This document shows, piece after piece, positions 8,923-16,403 of a stretch of 64,000 nt of DNA. Both the position numbers and the translations under genes were made by a program. Numbering within the stretch: the stretch's first letter is position 1; each line of letters begins with the position of its first letter. Origin of the DNA: Hyphomicrobium_A sp964493785 (GTDB lineage Bacteria > Pseudomonadota > Alphaproteobacteria > Rhizobiales > Hyphomicrobiaceae); assembly GCA_964493785.1 (NCBI GenBank), contig CAZBPM010000009.1, forward strand, positions 1-64,000, written 5' to 3'. Under the pieces are notes generated by a model. The model made no database searches and was not told where the DNA came from. It saw nothing but the letters and a program-made list of their open reading frames with translations.

Positions 8923-9393
8923 TCAGTCGCAAGGCACCGAAAGCGTCATGCCGACCGACGGAAAAAACGACTTGCAGCCGACCTCGCGTGAGAGGGGCTT
9001 GCGCTCCGCGCTGTCGTCATCGGCAACCCGCGTCGTGCCGGCAGTGGTGCCCGTAGTGATTGAAGAGTTCTCATTCACCGCCAAGGCGCGCTCGCGCGAG
9101 GTCCGTGTCGGCTGCTCAGCCGGTTCCGCCGCTTCCCTGCGGGCAGGGGCCCGAGCCGCCGCGCGCGTGGCGCTATCTCTCTCGCTGCCCCTCGCCTGGC
9201 GCGATGCACGCGACGGGCGCCGGTCATGGACAAAATACCCGTTCTCTGCGGCCTCTTCGCGCGCGTAGGCACGCTCATACGACGCTTCTTCGTGTGCATC
9301 CGCGCAATATTCATCGCACCCGGCGCGTGCGTCGGGCGTGTTGAACAGGCAGAGCAGGAAGGCTGCGGCAGCCGCGGCTGGAAGCTTGGTCAT
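8923..9393 (-). CDS. secreted protein with C-terminal FFPSVGMTL signature, paralog 2 of 3
   Basis: I start this at ATG 9393, preceded by GGGGACGACG, because it gives a signal peptide (MTKLPAAAAAAFLLCLF to ARAG) and 156 aa; an upstream extension is only open frame. The mature part begins CDEYCADAHEEASYERAYAR, two cysteines in a charged helix, then an Arg/Ala-rich region. The ending is NENSSITTGTT, a 30-residue linker, and VGCKSFFPSVGMTLSVPCD. The middle has nothing in common with its neighbours, so only the two short end motifs are under evident constraint. Function unknown. Confidence 0.7.
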   Translation of the reverse strand: MTKLPAAAAAAFLLCLFNTPDARAGCDEYCADAHEEASYERAYAREEAAENGYFVHDRRPSRASRQARGSERDSATRAAARAPARREAAEPAEQPTRTSRERALAVNENSSITTGTTAGTTRVADDDSAERKPLSREVGCKSFFPSVGMTLSVPCD

Positions 9394-9511
9394 CGTCGTC
9401 CCCGATGTGAGATTGGCATCGCTGGGAGGATGATGAATGCGACGTGAACGCGGCGCTGTTCCGCAAGTTACACAGCGGACCGATCGACATCGCCACCGCC
9501 GAAGACGAAAC

Positions 9512-9540
9512 AAAAAAGGCCCCGGGCTGAGCCGGGGCCT
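9512..9540 (-). terminator. Rho-independent terminator of the gene at 9563-10117
   Basis: On the minus strand a 9-bp perfect GC stem (AGGCCCCGG / CCGGGGCCT, loop of 6) is followed directly by six T. It lies 23 bp past the stop codon at 9563, so paralog 3 is probably its own transcription unit, separate from paralog 2. Confidence 0.85.
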
Positions 9541-9562
9541 GACACTGTCGAGGAACGTTGCG

Positions 9563-10117
9563 TTATTCGCAGGGCACCGAAAGCGTCATGCCGACCGACG
9601 GGAAGAACTTCTTGCAATCGAGTGACTTCTGGCTCGCCGTCTCGAGCGACTTCGACTTGCCGGCCGCAGGGGCGGGCTCATCGATTGAGGTGAGGGCGAT
9701 GGACGAATTCTCGTTGTTCTGGTCGGCGACCTCGGTCGACCCCGTGATGACTTCCGGAGCGACGACATCATCGGCGCCTGCGATGCTGCTGGCTTCGGTG
9801 ATGGTGTCCACGGCGGGCTCCTCGTAGGCAGCCTCCTGGACCTCCTGGACCTCCTGGGCCTTCTCAGGCTTCGACCGCTTGGCCGAGCGTACCGGAGCCT
9901 TCTCCTCGCGCTCGCGGCGTACGGCCCGGGTCTTCTTGCGCTCGCGGTATTCGCGGGCCTCGCTGCGCTGGGCGCTGTTCGCGATTGCGCCGATGGCCAG
10001 GGCACCGACACCAAGTCCAATGCCCAGCCTGACGCCGTTGTTTCCGGCCTGGGCAGTTGACATCGTGGTGACGACAGCGAGGGCCAGGGCGGTGGCGAGG
10101 GCGAGCAACTTGGACAT
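9563..10117 (-). CDS. secreted protein with C-terminal FFPSVGMTL signature, paralog 3 of 3
   Basis: From ATG 10117 (preceded by GGAGATTAAG) the product is 184 aa with a signal peptide ending near STAQAG. A Gly-rich hydrophobic segment follows (VRLGIGLGVGALAIGAIA), which could hold the protein in a membrane, then a very basic region and an acidic one with tandem EVQEVQE. The end repeats the family pattern: NNENSSIALTS, about 30 residues, then SLDCKKFFPSVGMTLSVPCE. It is the most upstream of the three paralogs and has its own terminator. Function unknown. Confidence 0.75.
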   Translation of the reverse strand: MSKLLALATALALAVVTTMSTAQAGNNGVRLGIGLGVGALAIGAIANSAQRSEAREYRERKKTRAVRREREEKAPVRSAKRSKPEKAQEVQEVQEAAYEEPAVDTITEASSIAGADDVVAPEVITGSTEVADQNNENSSIALTSIDEPAPAAGKSKSLETASQKSLDCKKFFPSVGMTLSVPCE

Positions 10118-10630
10118 CTTAATCTCCGTCGGGTTCAGGCGGTGCCCGTCTGGGCTTCCATTGCCTGATAATGACCCGTTACCCATCATGCCGCTGTTCC
10201 AGCCGGAACAGGACAGAAATCTTCGCCCTTTTTGGCGCTCCACGCGCCGACAACGCCGGCAAGGACCGGAATTATCCAGTCCTGCCAGAACATTATTCAG
10301 TCATGGTCCGTCCAGAGATTTTTCACTGGAGGTCTGACGGCAGCACAGCAAACCACTCGCGACTTTCGTCCGAGCAGTCACCCATAAATCACATGTCAGT
10401 CTGCCCGCGCCCTGCGCGCCGTGCAGTTTCCTGAGGAACCGTCACGCAGCTTTCGTCAGGCCGGGCCAAACCTCGGGGAATCGCCGGGCCGTGACGATTT
10501 TCTCGTGCAGGCAGGTCAGTTAGCCTGCTAGCATATGTTCGCTTTCGGGGAGCATTCGCCATTGGGCGGTTGCCAAGATTGCCCGGGATGCCGTAACGCT
10601 GATCAACCTTAGACCTAGATCCGGATTCGT
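10118..10630. other. 513-bp intergenic region without a recognisable gene
   Basis: This lies between the divergent paralog 3 and the Rrf2 regulator. I see no convincing coding frame, tRNA or strong hairpin with a T-run. It should hold both promoters and possibly the binding site of the Rrf2 protein. Confidence 0.5.
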
Positions 10631-11125
10631 ATGCGCCTCAACAAATCCACGAGCCACGCTGTTCGCATCCTGATCGATTGCGCCACGGCTGAAGGCAAGC
10701 TGATCAAAGTTGCCGATATCGCCAGCCGGCTCGATATCACGCAGCAAAACGCCTTCAAGATCGTGCATCTGCTGTCGAAGGCCGGCTTCCTCTCGTCGGT
10801 TCGTGGACGCCACGGCGGCGTCCGCTTGGCCAGCCCTGCTACCCAGATCCGCATCGGCGATGTCGTGCGGTCGATCGAGACACTGGGCCAGGAAGAGCTG
10901 GAGGCGGCCACGTCCGGCGGCCTGAACCGCATTGTCGACGATGCTCTTGATGCCTTCATCAGCGTGCTCGACCAGCACACCCTCGCGGATATGGCGGCGG
11001 GCGCTGCCATCGGCGGATCAGCCCGCGATGCGGGCGGAAGGTCCGGAAAAGGCGGCTCTCGCGCTTCCAGCAGCCGCACCCGCAAGGGCACCCAACAGTC
11101 GGCTCCTGTCCGCCCGTTTGGTTAA
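10631..11125 (+). CDS. Rrf2-family transcriptional regulator without the iron-sulfur cysteines
   Basis: A 164-residue DNA-binding protein of the IscR/NsrR/RirA fold. The winged HTH covers about residues 1-75 (KVADIASRLDITQQNAFKIVHLLSKAGFL, then the wing SVRGRHGGVRLA). The three clustered cysteines that hold the [2Fe-2S] cluster in IscR, NsrR and RirA are missing; the only cysteine is at residue 17. The last 50 residues are a low-complexity Gly/Ser/Arg tail that is unusual for the family. It precedes BFD-like and bacterioferritin genes, which suggests a link with iron, but it probably does not sense through a cluster of its own. Confidence 0.88.
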   Translation: MRLNKSTSHAVRILIDCATAEGKLIKVADIASRLDITQQNAFKIVHLLSKAGFLSSVRGRHGGVRLASPATQIRIGDVVRSIETLGQEELEAATSGGLNRIVDDALDAFISVLDQHTLADMAAGAAIGGSARDAGGRSGKGGSRASSSRTRKGTQQSAPVRPFG

Positions 11126-11278
11126 CGGCCACGCTCATACTAAATAACGACTGCTCGCCGAAATGTGCGGCGTATCTGCGCTTGACCTGAGCCCCGCTTG
11201 CCTTCAAAAGTGGAATAGTCGTTTCCATATTTAAGGCACGCGCCCGCTTAGGAAAATGGCGCGGCAAGGCAGTCGGCG

Positions 11279-11653
11279 ATGATCGTTTGTTCGTGCACCA
11301 TGATTTCTGACCGCGATATCGAGGGGGCCCTCCTCGAAATCCTCAGCGCGCCCAATGCACCGATCCCGACGCCTGGCATTGTTTATCGGCATCTGTCGAA
11401 GCGGATGAACTGCTGTAGCTGCGCGCCTCTCGCCGTCGAGACGATCTATAACAAGGTCGACGATCTGGAGAAGAAGGGCCTCATCTCGCCCACGCTCAGC
11501 GCAACCACGCGCTCCAAGCTCCTCGCTTTCACCACGCACCGCCCCGCGCCGCGCGAGATGACCAAGAACTCCCAGTCCTGCTCGCAGGCGCCGGCCTCCA
11601 ATGAGCCGGGCGCGACCGCCGCAAGACTGCCTGACCCGCGTTTTGGGCACTAA
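11279..11653 (+). CDS. BFD-like [2Fe-2S] protein (bacterioferritin-associated ferredoxin)
   Basis: The first 65 residues match the BFD-like domain: a C-x-C pair in MIVCSCTMIS and, about 40 residues later, NCCSCAPLAVETI, giving the four cluster-ligand cysteines, followed by a helix. In enterobacteria and pseudomonads such proteins reduce the core iron of bacterioferritin so that it can be released. Here the protein (124 aa) is longer than the usual 65-75, with a disordered Pro/Ser/Ala tail. The bacterioferritin gene lies 223 bp downstream on the same strand, supporting this role. Confidence 0.85.
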   Translation: MIVCSCTMISDRDIEGALLEILSAPNAPIPTPGIVYRHLSKRMNCCSCAPLAVETIYNKVDDLEKKGLISPTLSATTRSKLLAFTTHRPAPREMTKNSQSCSQAPASNEPGATAARLPDPRFGH

Positions 11654-11734
11654 GTCAGGCTCACAATCCCGCAAAACTTGAGTCACGCAGTCGGTAATCC
11701 CTAAGATTCCGTTCGCAATTGCGTGCTCTTGGCA

Positions 11735-11758
11735 TTTTAGACTGGAATCTTTCTAAGG
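11735..11758. promoter_or_regulatory. possible Irr-type (ICE-like) operator upstream of bfr
   Basis: The site contains TTTTAGA on the left and TCTAAGG on the right, an imperfect dyad in a region much more AT-rich than its surroundings, about 120 bp before the bfr start. Alphaproteobacterial Irr boxes are built on TTTAGAA / TTCTAAA half-sites. The spacer here is longer than in the consensus, so this is a suggestion only. Confidence 0.3.
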
Positions 11759-11876
11759 TGGGGGCCAATATCCCCGCGCGTCCTCTTCGCGAGGATCGCG
11801 TTCGCCGGGCAGCGTCGCCATCGCCAACGTCTCGCCCGCGACCCAGCCAATTCCCGTTAAGCCACAGAGGGCGGCC

Positions 11877-12374
11877 ATGAAAGGCAATAAGGAAGTTATC
11901 GACGCGTTGAACTTCGCTCTCAAGCTGGAGCTCGGCGCGGTCAACCAGTACTGGCTGCATTATCGTCGTCTCGACGACTGGGGCTACACCAAGCTGGCCA
12001 AGAAAGAGCGCGCTGAATCCATCGAAGAGATGCAGCACGCGGACAAGATCATCACCCGCATCATCTTCCTCGAAGGCTTCCCCAAGATGCAGGAGATTGC
12101 ACCGATGATGATCGGCGAGAACCTGAAGGAGGTTCTCGAGTGCGACCTGAAGGGCGAGTACATCGCGCAGGAGTTCTACGCCAAGTCTCGCGAGCTGTGC
12201 CGTCAGCACAAGGACTACGTGTCGATGGACCTGTTCGAGGAACTGCTCCGCGACGAGGAGGGCCACATCGACTTCCTCGAGACCCAGCTCGACCTTCTGA
12301 AGAACATCGGCATCCAGAACTACGGCCAGCTGCAGGCGGCTTCCGCCGACAAGGTCGACGGTCACGCCGACTGA
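11877..12374 (+). CDS. bfr: bacterioferritin
   Basis: A four-helix iron-storage subunit of 165 aa that assembles into a 24-mer shell with heme at the dimer interfaces. All key residues are visible at the expected numbers: heme ligand Met52 in EEMQHAD, and ferroxidase ligands Glu18, Glu51, His54, Glu94, Glu127 and His130 (LRDEEGHIDFLE). It therefore should oxidise Fe(II) and store it. The start follows AGAGGGCGG at short spacing. It is paired with the BFD-like protein upstream that would mobilise the iron, and an Irr-like box may control it. Confidence 0.97.
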   Translation: MKGNKEVIDALNFALKLELGAVNQYWLHYRRLDDWGYTKLAKKERAESIEEMQHADKIITRIIFLEGFPKMQEIAPMMIGENLKEVLECDLKGEYIAQEFYAKSRELCRQHKDYVSMDLFEELLRDEEGHIDFLETQLDLLKNIGIQNYGQLQAASADKVDGHAD

Positions 12375-12400
12375 TCGCCTCGTTCCCGCTTAAACTGTCA

Positions 12401-12421
12401 TCCCGGGGCTCGTCCCCGGGA
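12401..12421. terminator. hairpin between convergent bfr and ampG-like genes
   Basis: A perfect 8-bp stem (TCCCGGGG / CCCCGGGA) with a 5-base loop, 27 bp past the bfr stop. No proper T-run follows on either strand, so termination strength is uncertain. Its position between convergent genes fits a shared terminator. Confidence 0.55.
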
Positions 12422-12460
12422 TTGATCGTTCCGCCGGGACGACGTCGAATTATATCCCGA

Positions 12461-13813
12461 TCATCCCCCGCTGCGGTCACTCTCGAGCGCCCTGAAGTGC
12501 CCGCGCTGCTGCAGCCACACCAACAGCACCAGCGCCGGGATCGCCGCCAGAGCTGTCCCGATGAAGAACTTGGGCCAGCCCACGGCCTCCACCGCATAAC
12601 CCGTCCCGGACGAGAGCCACGTGCGCCCCGTGGCGGCCAGCGCTGTTAGCAGCGCGTACTGGGTCGCAGTGTGCAGGGGATCGCGGCACAGCGCTGACAG
12701 GTAGGCGACGAAGATCACCGTGCCGATGGCGCCGGTGAAGTTCTCGACCACGATCGCGACTGTCAGCGCCTCCGCGCTTGGCGTCTGATAACCGAGCCAC
12801 ACGAATACGATGTTGGAGAACATCGCCAGGAGGATGCCGATCCAAAGCGCCGTATGCAGCGGCAGCGCGCGAGCTACAGCGCCGCCGGCGAAGCCGCCGA
12901 CGAGAAGTGCGGCCAGCCCGACACCTTTGACGATCGCGACGTACTCGCCCTTCGTATACCCAAGCGACAGAACGAAAGGCGCCGTCATAGTGCCGGCGAG
13001 CGCATCGCAGAGCTTATAAAGAACAACGAACAGCAGAATTGCGGAAGCAAATTCGCGCGTGAGGAACGCGGTGAAAGCGCCCTTGGCTGTCTCGAACAGC
13101 CGCGCCATAGGGCTTCCATCCAGCGGCGTCTCGCGGAAATCCGACTTTGGTTCCTTGGCAACGAGCGAAGCAAATAGTCCGACCAACACCAGCGCCGCCG
13201 CCCCCGCGTACGCGATCGGCCAGACGGCCTCCTTGCTGAGCCCCAATGTCTCCAGCCACACCGAAAAGCCGATGACGCCCGCGCCGGACGCCAGCATTCC
13301 GATGCGGTAGGCCGCAACGTATCCCGCCATGCCCGCCGCCTGTTCGTCGACCGGCAGGCTCTGGACGCGGTAGGCATCGACGACGATGTCCTGCGTTGCC
13401 GAGGCGAACGCGACCAGCAGCGCGCCGAGCCCGATCATCCATGGCGATGCCAGCGGATCGCGCGTGCCGAGGAACACGATGGCCGCAATCAGGACGATCT
13501 GCGAAGCGATGAGCCACGCGCGCCGTCGGCCAAACCGCTCCTGCAGCCACGGCACCCGCCAGGCATCGACGATCGGGGCCCACAAGAATTTCAGCGTGTA
13601 GGGCGTGCCGGCGAGTGCCAGCAGGCCGATCGTTCCGAGGTCGACGCCGCGATCCGCCATCCACACCCGCAGCGTTTCGCCCGACAGCGCCAGCGGTAGG
13701 CCGGCGGAAAACCCCAGCAGCATGATGACGAGCACACCCGGTCGGAGGTAGACCGTAAACGCCTCGATATAGGCCGAGGTGCGGCGCGGCTCGCTCTCAG
13801 TCGGAACGCTCAT
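12461..13813 (-). CDS. ampG: AmpG-like muropeptide permease (MFS, PAT family)
   Basis: A 450-residue protein with about 12 predicted membrane segments. The N-terminal half carries the features of AmpG: GFSAGLPLALSGETLRVWM, then GTPYTLKFLWAPIVDAW, and the loop ASATQDIVVDAYRVQSL. AmpG imports anhydro-muropeptides from peptidoglycan turnover into the cytoplasm, which feeds cell-wall recycling and, where AmpR is present, beta-lactamase induction. No ampR, ampC or ampD is in the window, so here recycling is the safest role. It is divergent from glpK, 121 bp apart. Confidence 0.88.
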   Translation of the reverse strand: MSVPTESEPRRTSAYIEAFTVYLRPGVLVIMLLGFSAGLPLALSGETLRVWMADRGVDLGTIGLLALAGTPYTLKFLWAPIVDAWRVPWLQERFGRRRAWLIASQIVLIAAIVFLGTRDPLASPWMIGLGALLVAFASATQDIVVDAYRVQSLPVDEQAAGMAGYVAAYRIGMLASGAGVIGFSVWLETLGLSKEAVWPIAYAGAAALVLVGLFASLVAKEPKSDFRETPLDGSPMARLFETAKGAFTAFLTREFASAILLFVVLYKLCDALAGTMTAPFVLSLGYTKGEYVAIVKGVGLAALLVGGFAGGAVARALPLHTALWIGILLAMFSNIVFVWLGYQTPSAEALTVAIVVENFTGAIGTVIFVAYLSALCRDPLHTATQYALLTALAATGRTWLSSGTGYAVEAVGWPKFFIGTALAAIPALVLLVWLQQRGHFRALESDRSGG

Positions 13814-13934
13814 GCTGTGTCAGCTCCGCTAGGATCAGGGGGCAGCGCTTGCTACTAGGCTGTGGCCGCTATGTCGATGCGTGTCGGCGAATACGGTGAC
13901 CGCAGTGCGGCAATAAGAACCGAGGGGAGGGGGC

Positions 13935-15440
13935 ATGGGGCGTTTTGTGCTGGCGATTGACCAGGGAACGACATCATCGCGCGCACTTCTTTTTGATCAG
14001 CGTTGCGGGATTGCGGGCATATCGCAACAGGAATTTACCCAGCATTTTCCTCGTTCCGGATGGGTGGAGCACGATCCGGAGGAAATCTGGTCCAGCGTCC
14101 TCCAGACGGCGCGCGACGCAGTCGATAAAGCCGGCGGTCCGGCAAGCATCGTCGCAATCGGCATATCGAACCAGCGCGAGACCACGCTGGTCTGGGAGCG
14201 CGACACCGGGCGACCGATCTACAATGCCATCGTCTGGCAGGACCGCCGCACCGCCGACGAATGCGAGCGCCTGCGCGCGGCCGGCCACGAGGCCATCGTT
14301 TCCGAGCGCACCGGCCTGCTGCTCGATCCCTATTTCTCCGCCACCAAGCTCGCCTGGATTCTCGATCACGTTCCCGGCGCACGCCAGCGCGCCGAGCGCG
14401 GCGAGCTTGCCTTCGGCACTGTCGATTGCTTCCTGCTGTGGCGCCTCACCGGCGGTCGCGTGCACGCAACCGACATCACCAACGCCGCGCGCACCTGCCT
14501 GCTCGACATCCGCACTGGCGCCTGGGACGATGAGCTTCTGCGCGTCTTCGCCATTCCGCGCGCGCTGCTCCCCGATGTGCGCGACAACGCCGCCGACTTT
14601 GGCGACACCGCCGCCGACATCTTCGGCGCGCCGATCCCCGTGCGTGGCATGGCCGGCGACCAGCAGGCCGCGACCATCGGCCAAGCCTGCTTCGCGCCCG
14701 GCATGTTGAAGTCTACGTACGGCACCGGCTGCTTCGCGGTGCTCAACACCGGCGATGAATGCATTGCATCCAAGCATCGCCTGCTCACCACGGTCGCCTA
14801 TCAACTCGCCGGCCGGCGCACCTACGCACTCGAAGGCTCCATCTTCATCGCAGGCGCCGCCGTGCAATGGCTGCGCGATGGGCTCAAGGTGATCCCCGAC
14901 GCGAAAAGCTCAGGCCCTATGGCCAAGGCCGCCGACCCCGAGCAGGACGTGATCCTTGTTCCAGCATTCGTCGGCCTCGGCGCGCCCTATTGGGACCCCG
15001 ACTGTCGCGGTGCGCTATTCGGCCTGACGCGCAACACCGGCCCGAACGAGCTGGCGCGTGCCGCGCTCCAGTCCGTGTGCTTCCAGACGTTCGATCTGTT
15101 GACGGCGATGCGCGGCGACTGGCCGCCCCGGAACGGCATGGTGCTGCGCGCCGACGGTGGGATGGCCGCGTGCGACTGGACTATGCAGCGCCTCGCCGAC
15201 ATTCTCGATGTGCCCGTCGACCGCCCGACTGTGCTGGAGACAACAGCGCTCGGCGCCGCCTATCTCGCGGGCCTTCAGGCCGGCTTCTATCCCGAACCGG
15301 AGGCGTTTGCGCAGCTTTGGGCGCTCGACAAGCGCTTCACGCCGGGCATGGCGACCGACACACGCGCGCGCCTGCTTTCGACCTGGCACGACGCGGTACG
15401 CCGGACGCTTACGACCTTCGAACATGCCTCGGCCCGGTAA
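13935..15440 (+). CDS. glpK: glycerol kinase
   Basis: GlpK phosphorylates glycerol to sn-glycerol 3-phosphate in the cytoplasm. The product (501 aa, the usual length) starts with the FGGY-family phosphate-binding loop LAIDQGTTSSRALLFD and has the substrate segment GWVEHDPEEIW, the YGTGCF motif after the hinge, and the late GLGAPYWDPDCRGALFGLTR typical of glycerol kinases rather than xylulo- or ribulokinases. A GAGGGGAGGGGG ribosome site precedes the ATG. No glpF, glpD or glpR lies nearby, so it is an isolated copy. Confidence 0.95.
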   Translation: MGRFVLAIDQGTTSSRALLFDQRCGIAGISQQEFTQHFPRSGWVEHDPEEIWSSVLQTARDAVDKAGGPASIVAIGISNQRETTLVWERDTGRPIYNAIVWQDRRTADECERLRAAGHEAIVSERTGLLLDPYFSATKLAWILDHVPGARQRAERGELAFGTVDCFLLWRLTGGRVHATDITNAARTCLLDIRTGAWDDELLRVFAIPRALLPDVRDNAADFGDTAADIFGAPIPVRGMAGDQQAATIGQACFAPGMLKSTYGTGCFAVLNTGDECIASKHRLLTTVAYQLAGRRTYALEGSIFIAGAAVQWLRDGLKVIPDAKSSGPMAKAADPEQDVILVPAFVGLGAPYWDPDCRGALFGLTRNTGPNELARAALQSVCFQTFDLLTAMRGDWPPRNGMVLRADGGMAACDWTMQRLADILDVPVDRPTVLETTALGAAYLAGLQAGFYPEPEAFAQLWALDKRFTPGMATDTRARLLSTWHDAVRRTLTTFEHASAR

Positions 15441-15493
15441 TTGTGCGAAGTGGTTGCCACCAATACAACATGAGCCAGGGCGAGATACACTTG

Positions 15494-16102
15494 ATGGCGA
15501 GCAAGCAACGGATCGTCGGTCTGCGCGGCGCGGTATATGCGGCAGCTGCAATTGCCTTGCTGTCACCATCGCTGCCCGCGGCCCTGTTTGGAATAACCGC
15601 CGCGGCTGCGGGGACCACGACTACCCCCGACGCGGCACGTCCAACAATCCCTGATCCCTACAAGCAGAGCATGCTCATCCGCTCGACCTTGATCGCGCTC
15701 AGCCAAGCCAATCAGACTGGAAACTACTCTGTCGTGCGGGATCTGGGCACACCGCAATTTCAAGCGGCGAACTCTTCCGCCCACCTCGCTGAGATCTTTG
15801 CGGCTCTGCGCAAACGCGAAATCGACTTCTCTCCGGTGATGTTCTTCGACCCCGAGCTTGTCCGTGCGCCCAGCTTCGAGGGCAGCGTGTTGCGGCTGAC
15901 CGGCCTCGTTCCGACAAAGCCTGAGCGCATTCTCTTCGACATGGGGTTCGAACTGATTGCGGGTAAGTGGCGGCTGTCGGCTGTCGTCATCGAAATGCAG
16001 CCGACACCTGCCGCAGCAGCTCCTGGTCAATCCTCAGGCGCGGAAGCAGGGGCGCTGAGTACCTCCGCAAAAAGCAAAAAGAATTCCGCTGCCAAACCGT
16101 AA
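15494..16102 (+). CDS. secreted protein of unknown function, possibly NTF2-like
   Basis: From ATG 15494 the product is 202 aa; an in-frame ATG at 15470 is an alternative. A signal-like hydrophobic segment runs to about residue 35. The mature part (about 50-150) has alternating helices and strands with conserved-looking phrases such as LIALSQANQTGNYSVVRDLGTPQFQ and LAEIFAALRKREIDFSPVMF, and GKWRLSAVVIEM at the end. This pattern resembles the NTF2-like fold of periplasmic proteins, but I cannot assign a family. The C-terminal tail is Ala/Ser/Lys-rich. It follows glpK by 53 bp. Confidence 0.6.
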   Translation: MASKQRIVGLRGAVYAAAAIALLSPSLPAALFGITAAAAGTTTTPDAARPTIPDPYKQSMLIRSTLIALSQANQTGNYSVVRDLGTPQFQAANSSAHLAEIFAALRKREIDFSPVMFFDPELVRAPSFEGSVLRLTGLVPTKPERILFDMGFELIAGKWRLSAVVIEMQPTPAAAAPGQSSGAEAGALSTSAKSKKNSAAKP

Positions 16103-16403
16103 GCCGCATTGGACAGCAGGTGTGTCGCAATCGCTACACACGCATGATTAACCCGCAAAATTCCACACTTTTTCATTGAGCTCCGTCGACTGAACATCAT
16201 TACTTGAACAGCTGAAACGAAGCCGCAGGTGTTCAGCTCCGCATTTTCTGGCGGACAGTCATTTGAAAAAATTTGGCGGCGAGGCACGCGCCTCGGTGGG
16301 GAGTTCGGGGAATTCCTTTTAGTTCCGAAATGTTGCCCTGCGGTGCGCCGTGGGAACGCCTGAGCGTGTGCGCAGGCGCGGAGATTTTGTGTGGAGTTGC
16401 GTA
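16103..16403. other. 301-bp AT-richer leader region before the adhesin gene
   Basis: I find no gene here. The stretch 16130-16330 is clearly more AT-rich than its surroundings and is the likely promoter region of the autotransporter gene. No operator of a known regulator is evident. Confidence 0.4.

Noticed and set aside
14759..15490. Long frame overlapping the second half of glpK
   Set aside because: It is an out-of-frame reading of the glycerol kinase gene; only the part after 15494 is a separate protein.
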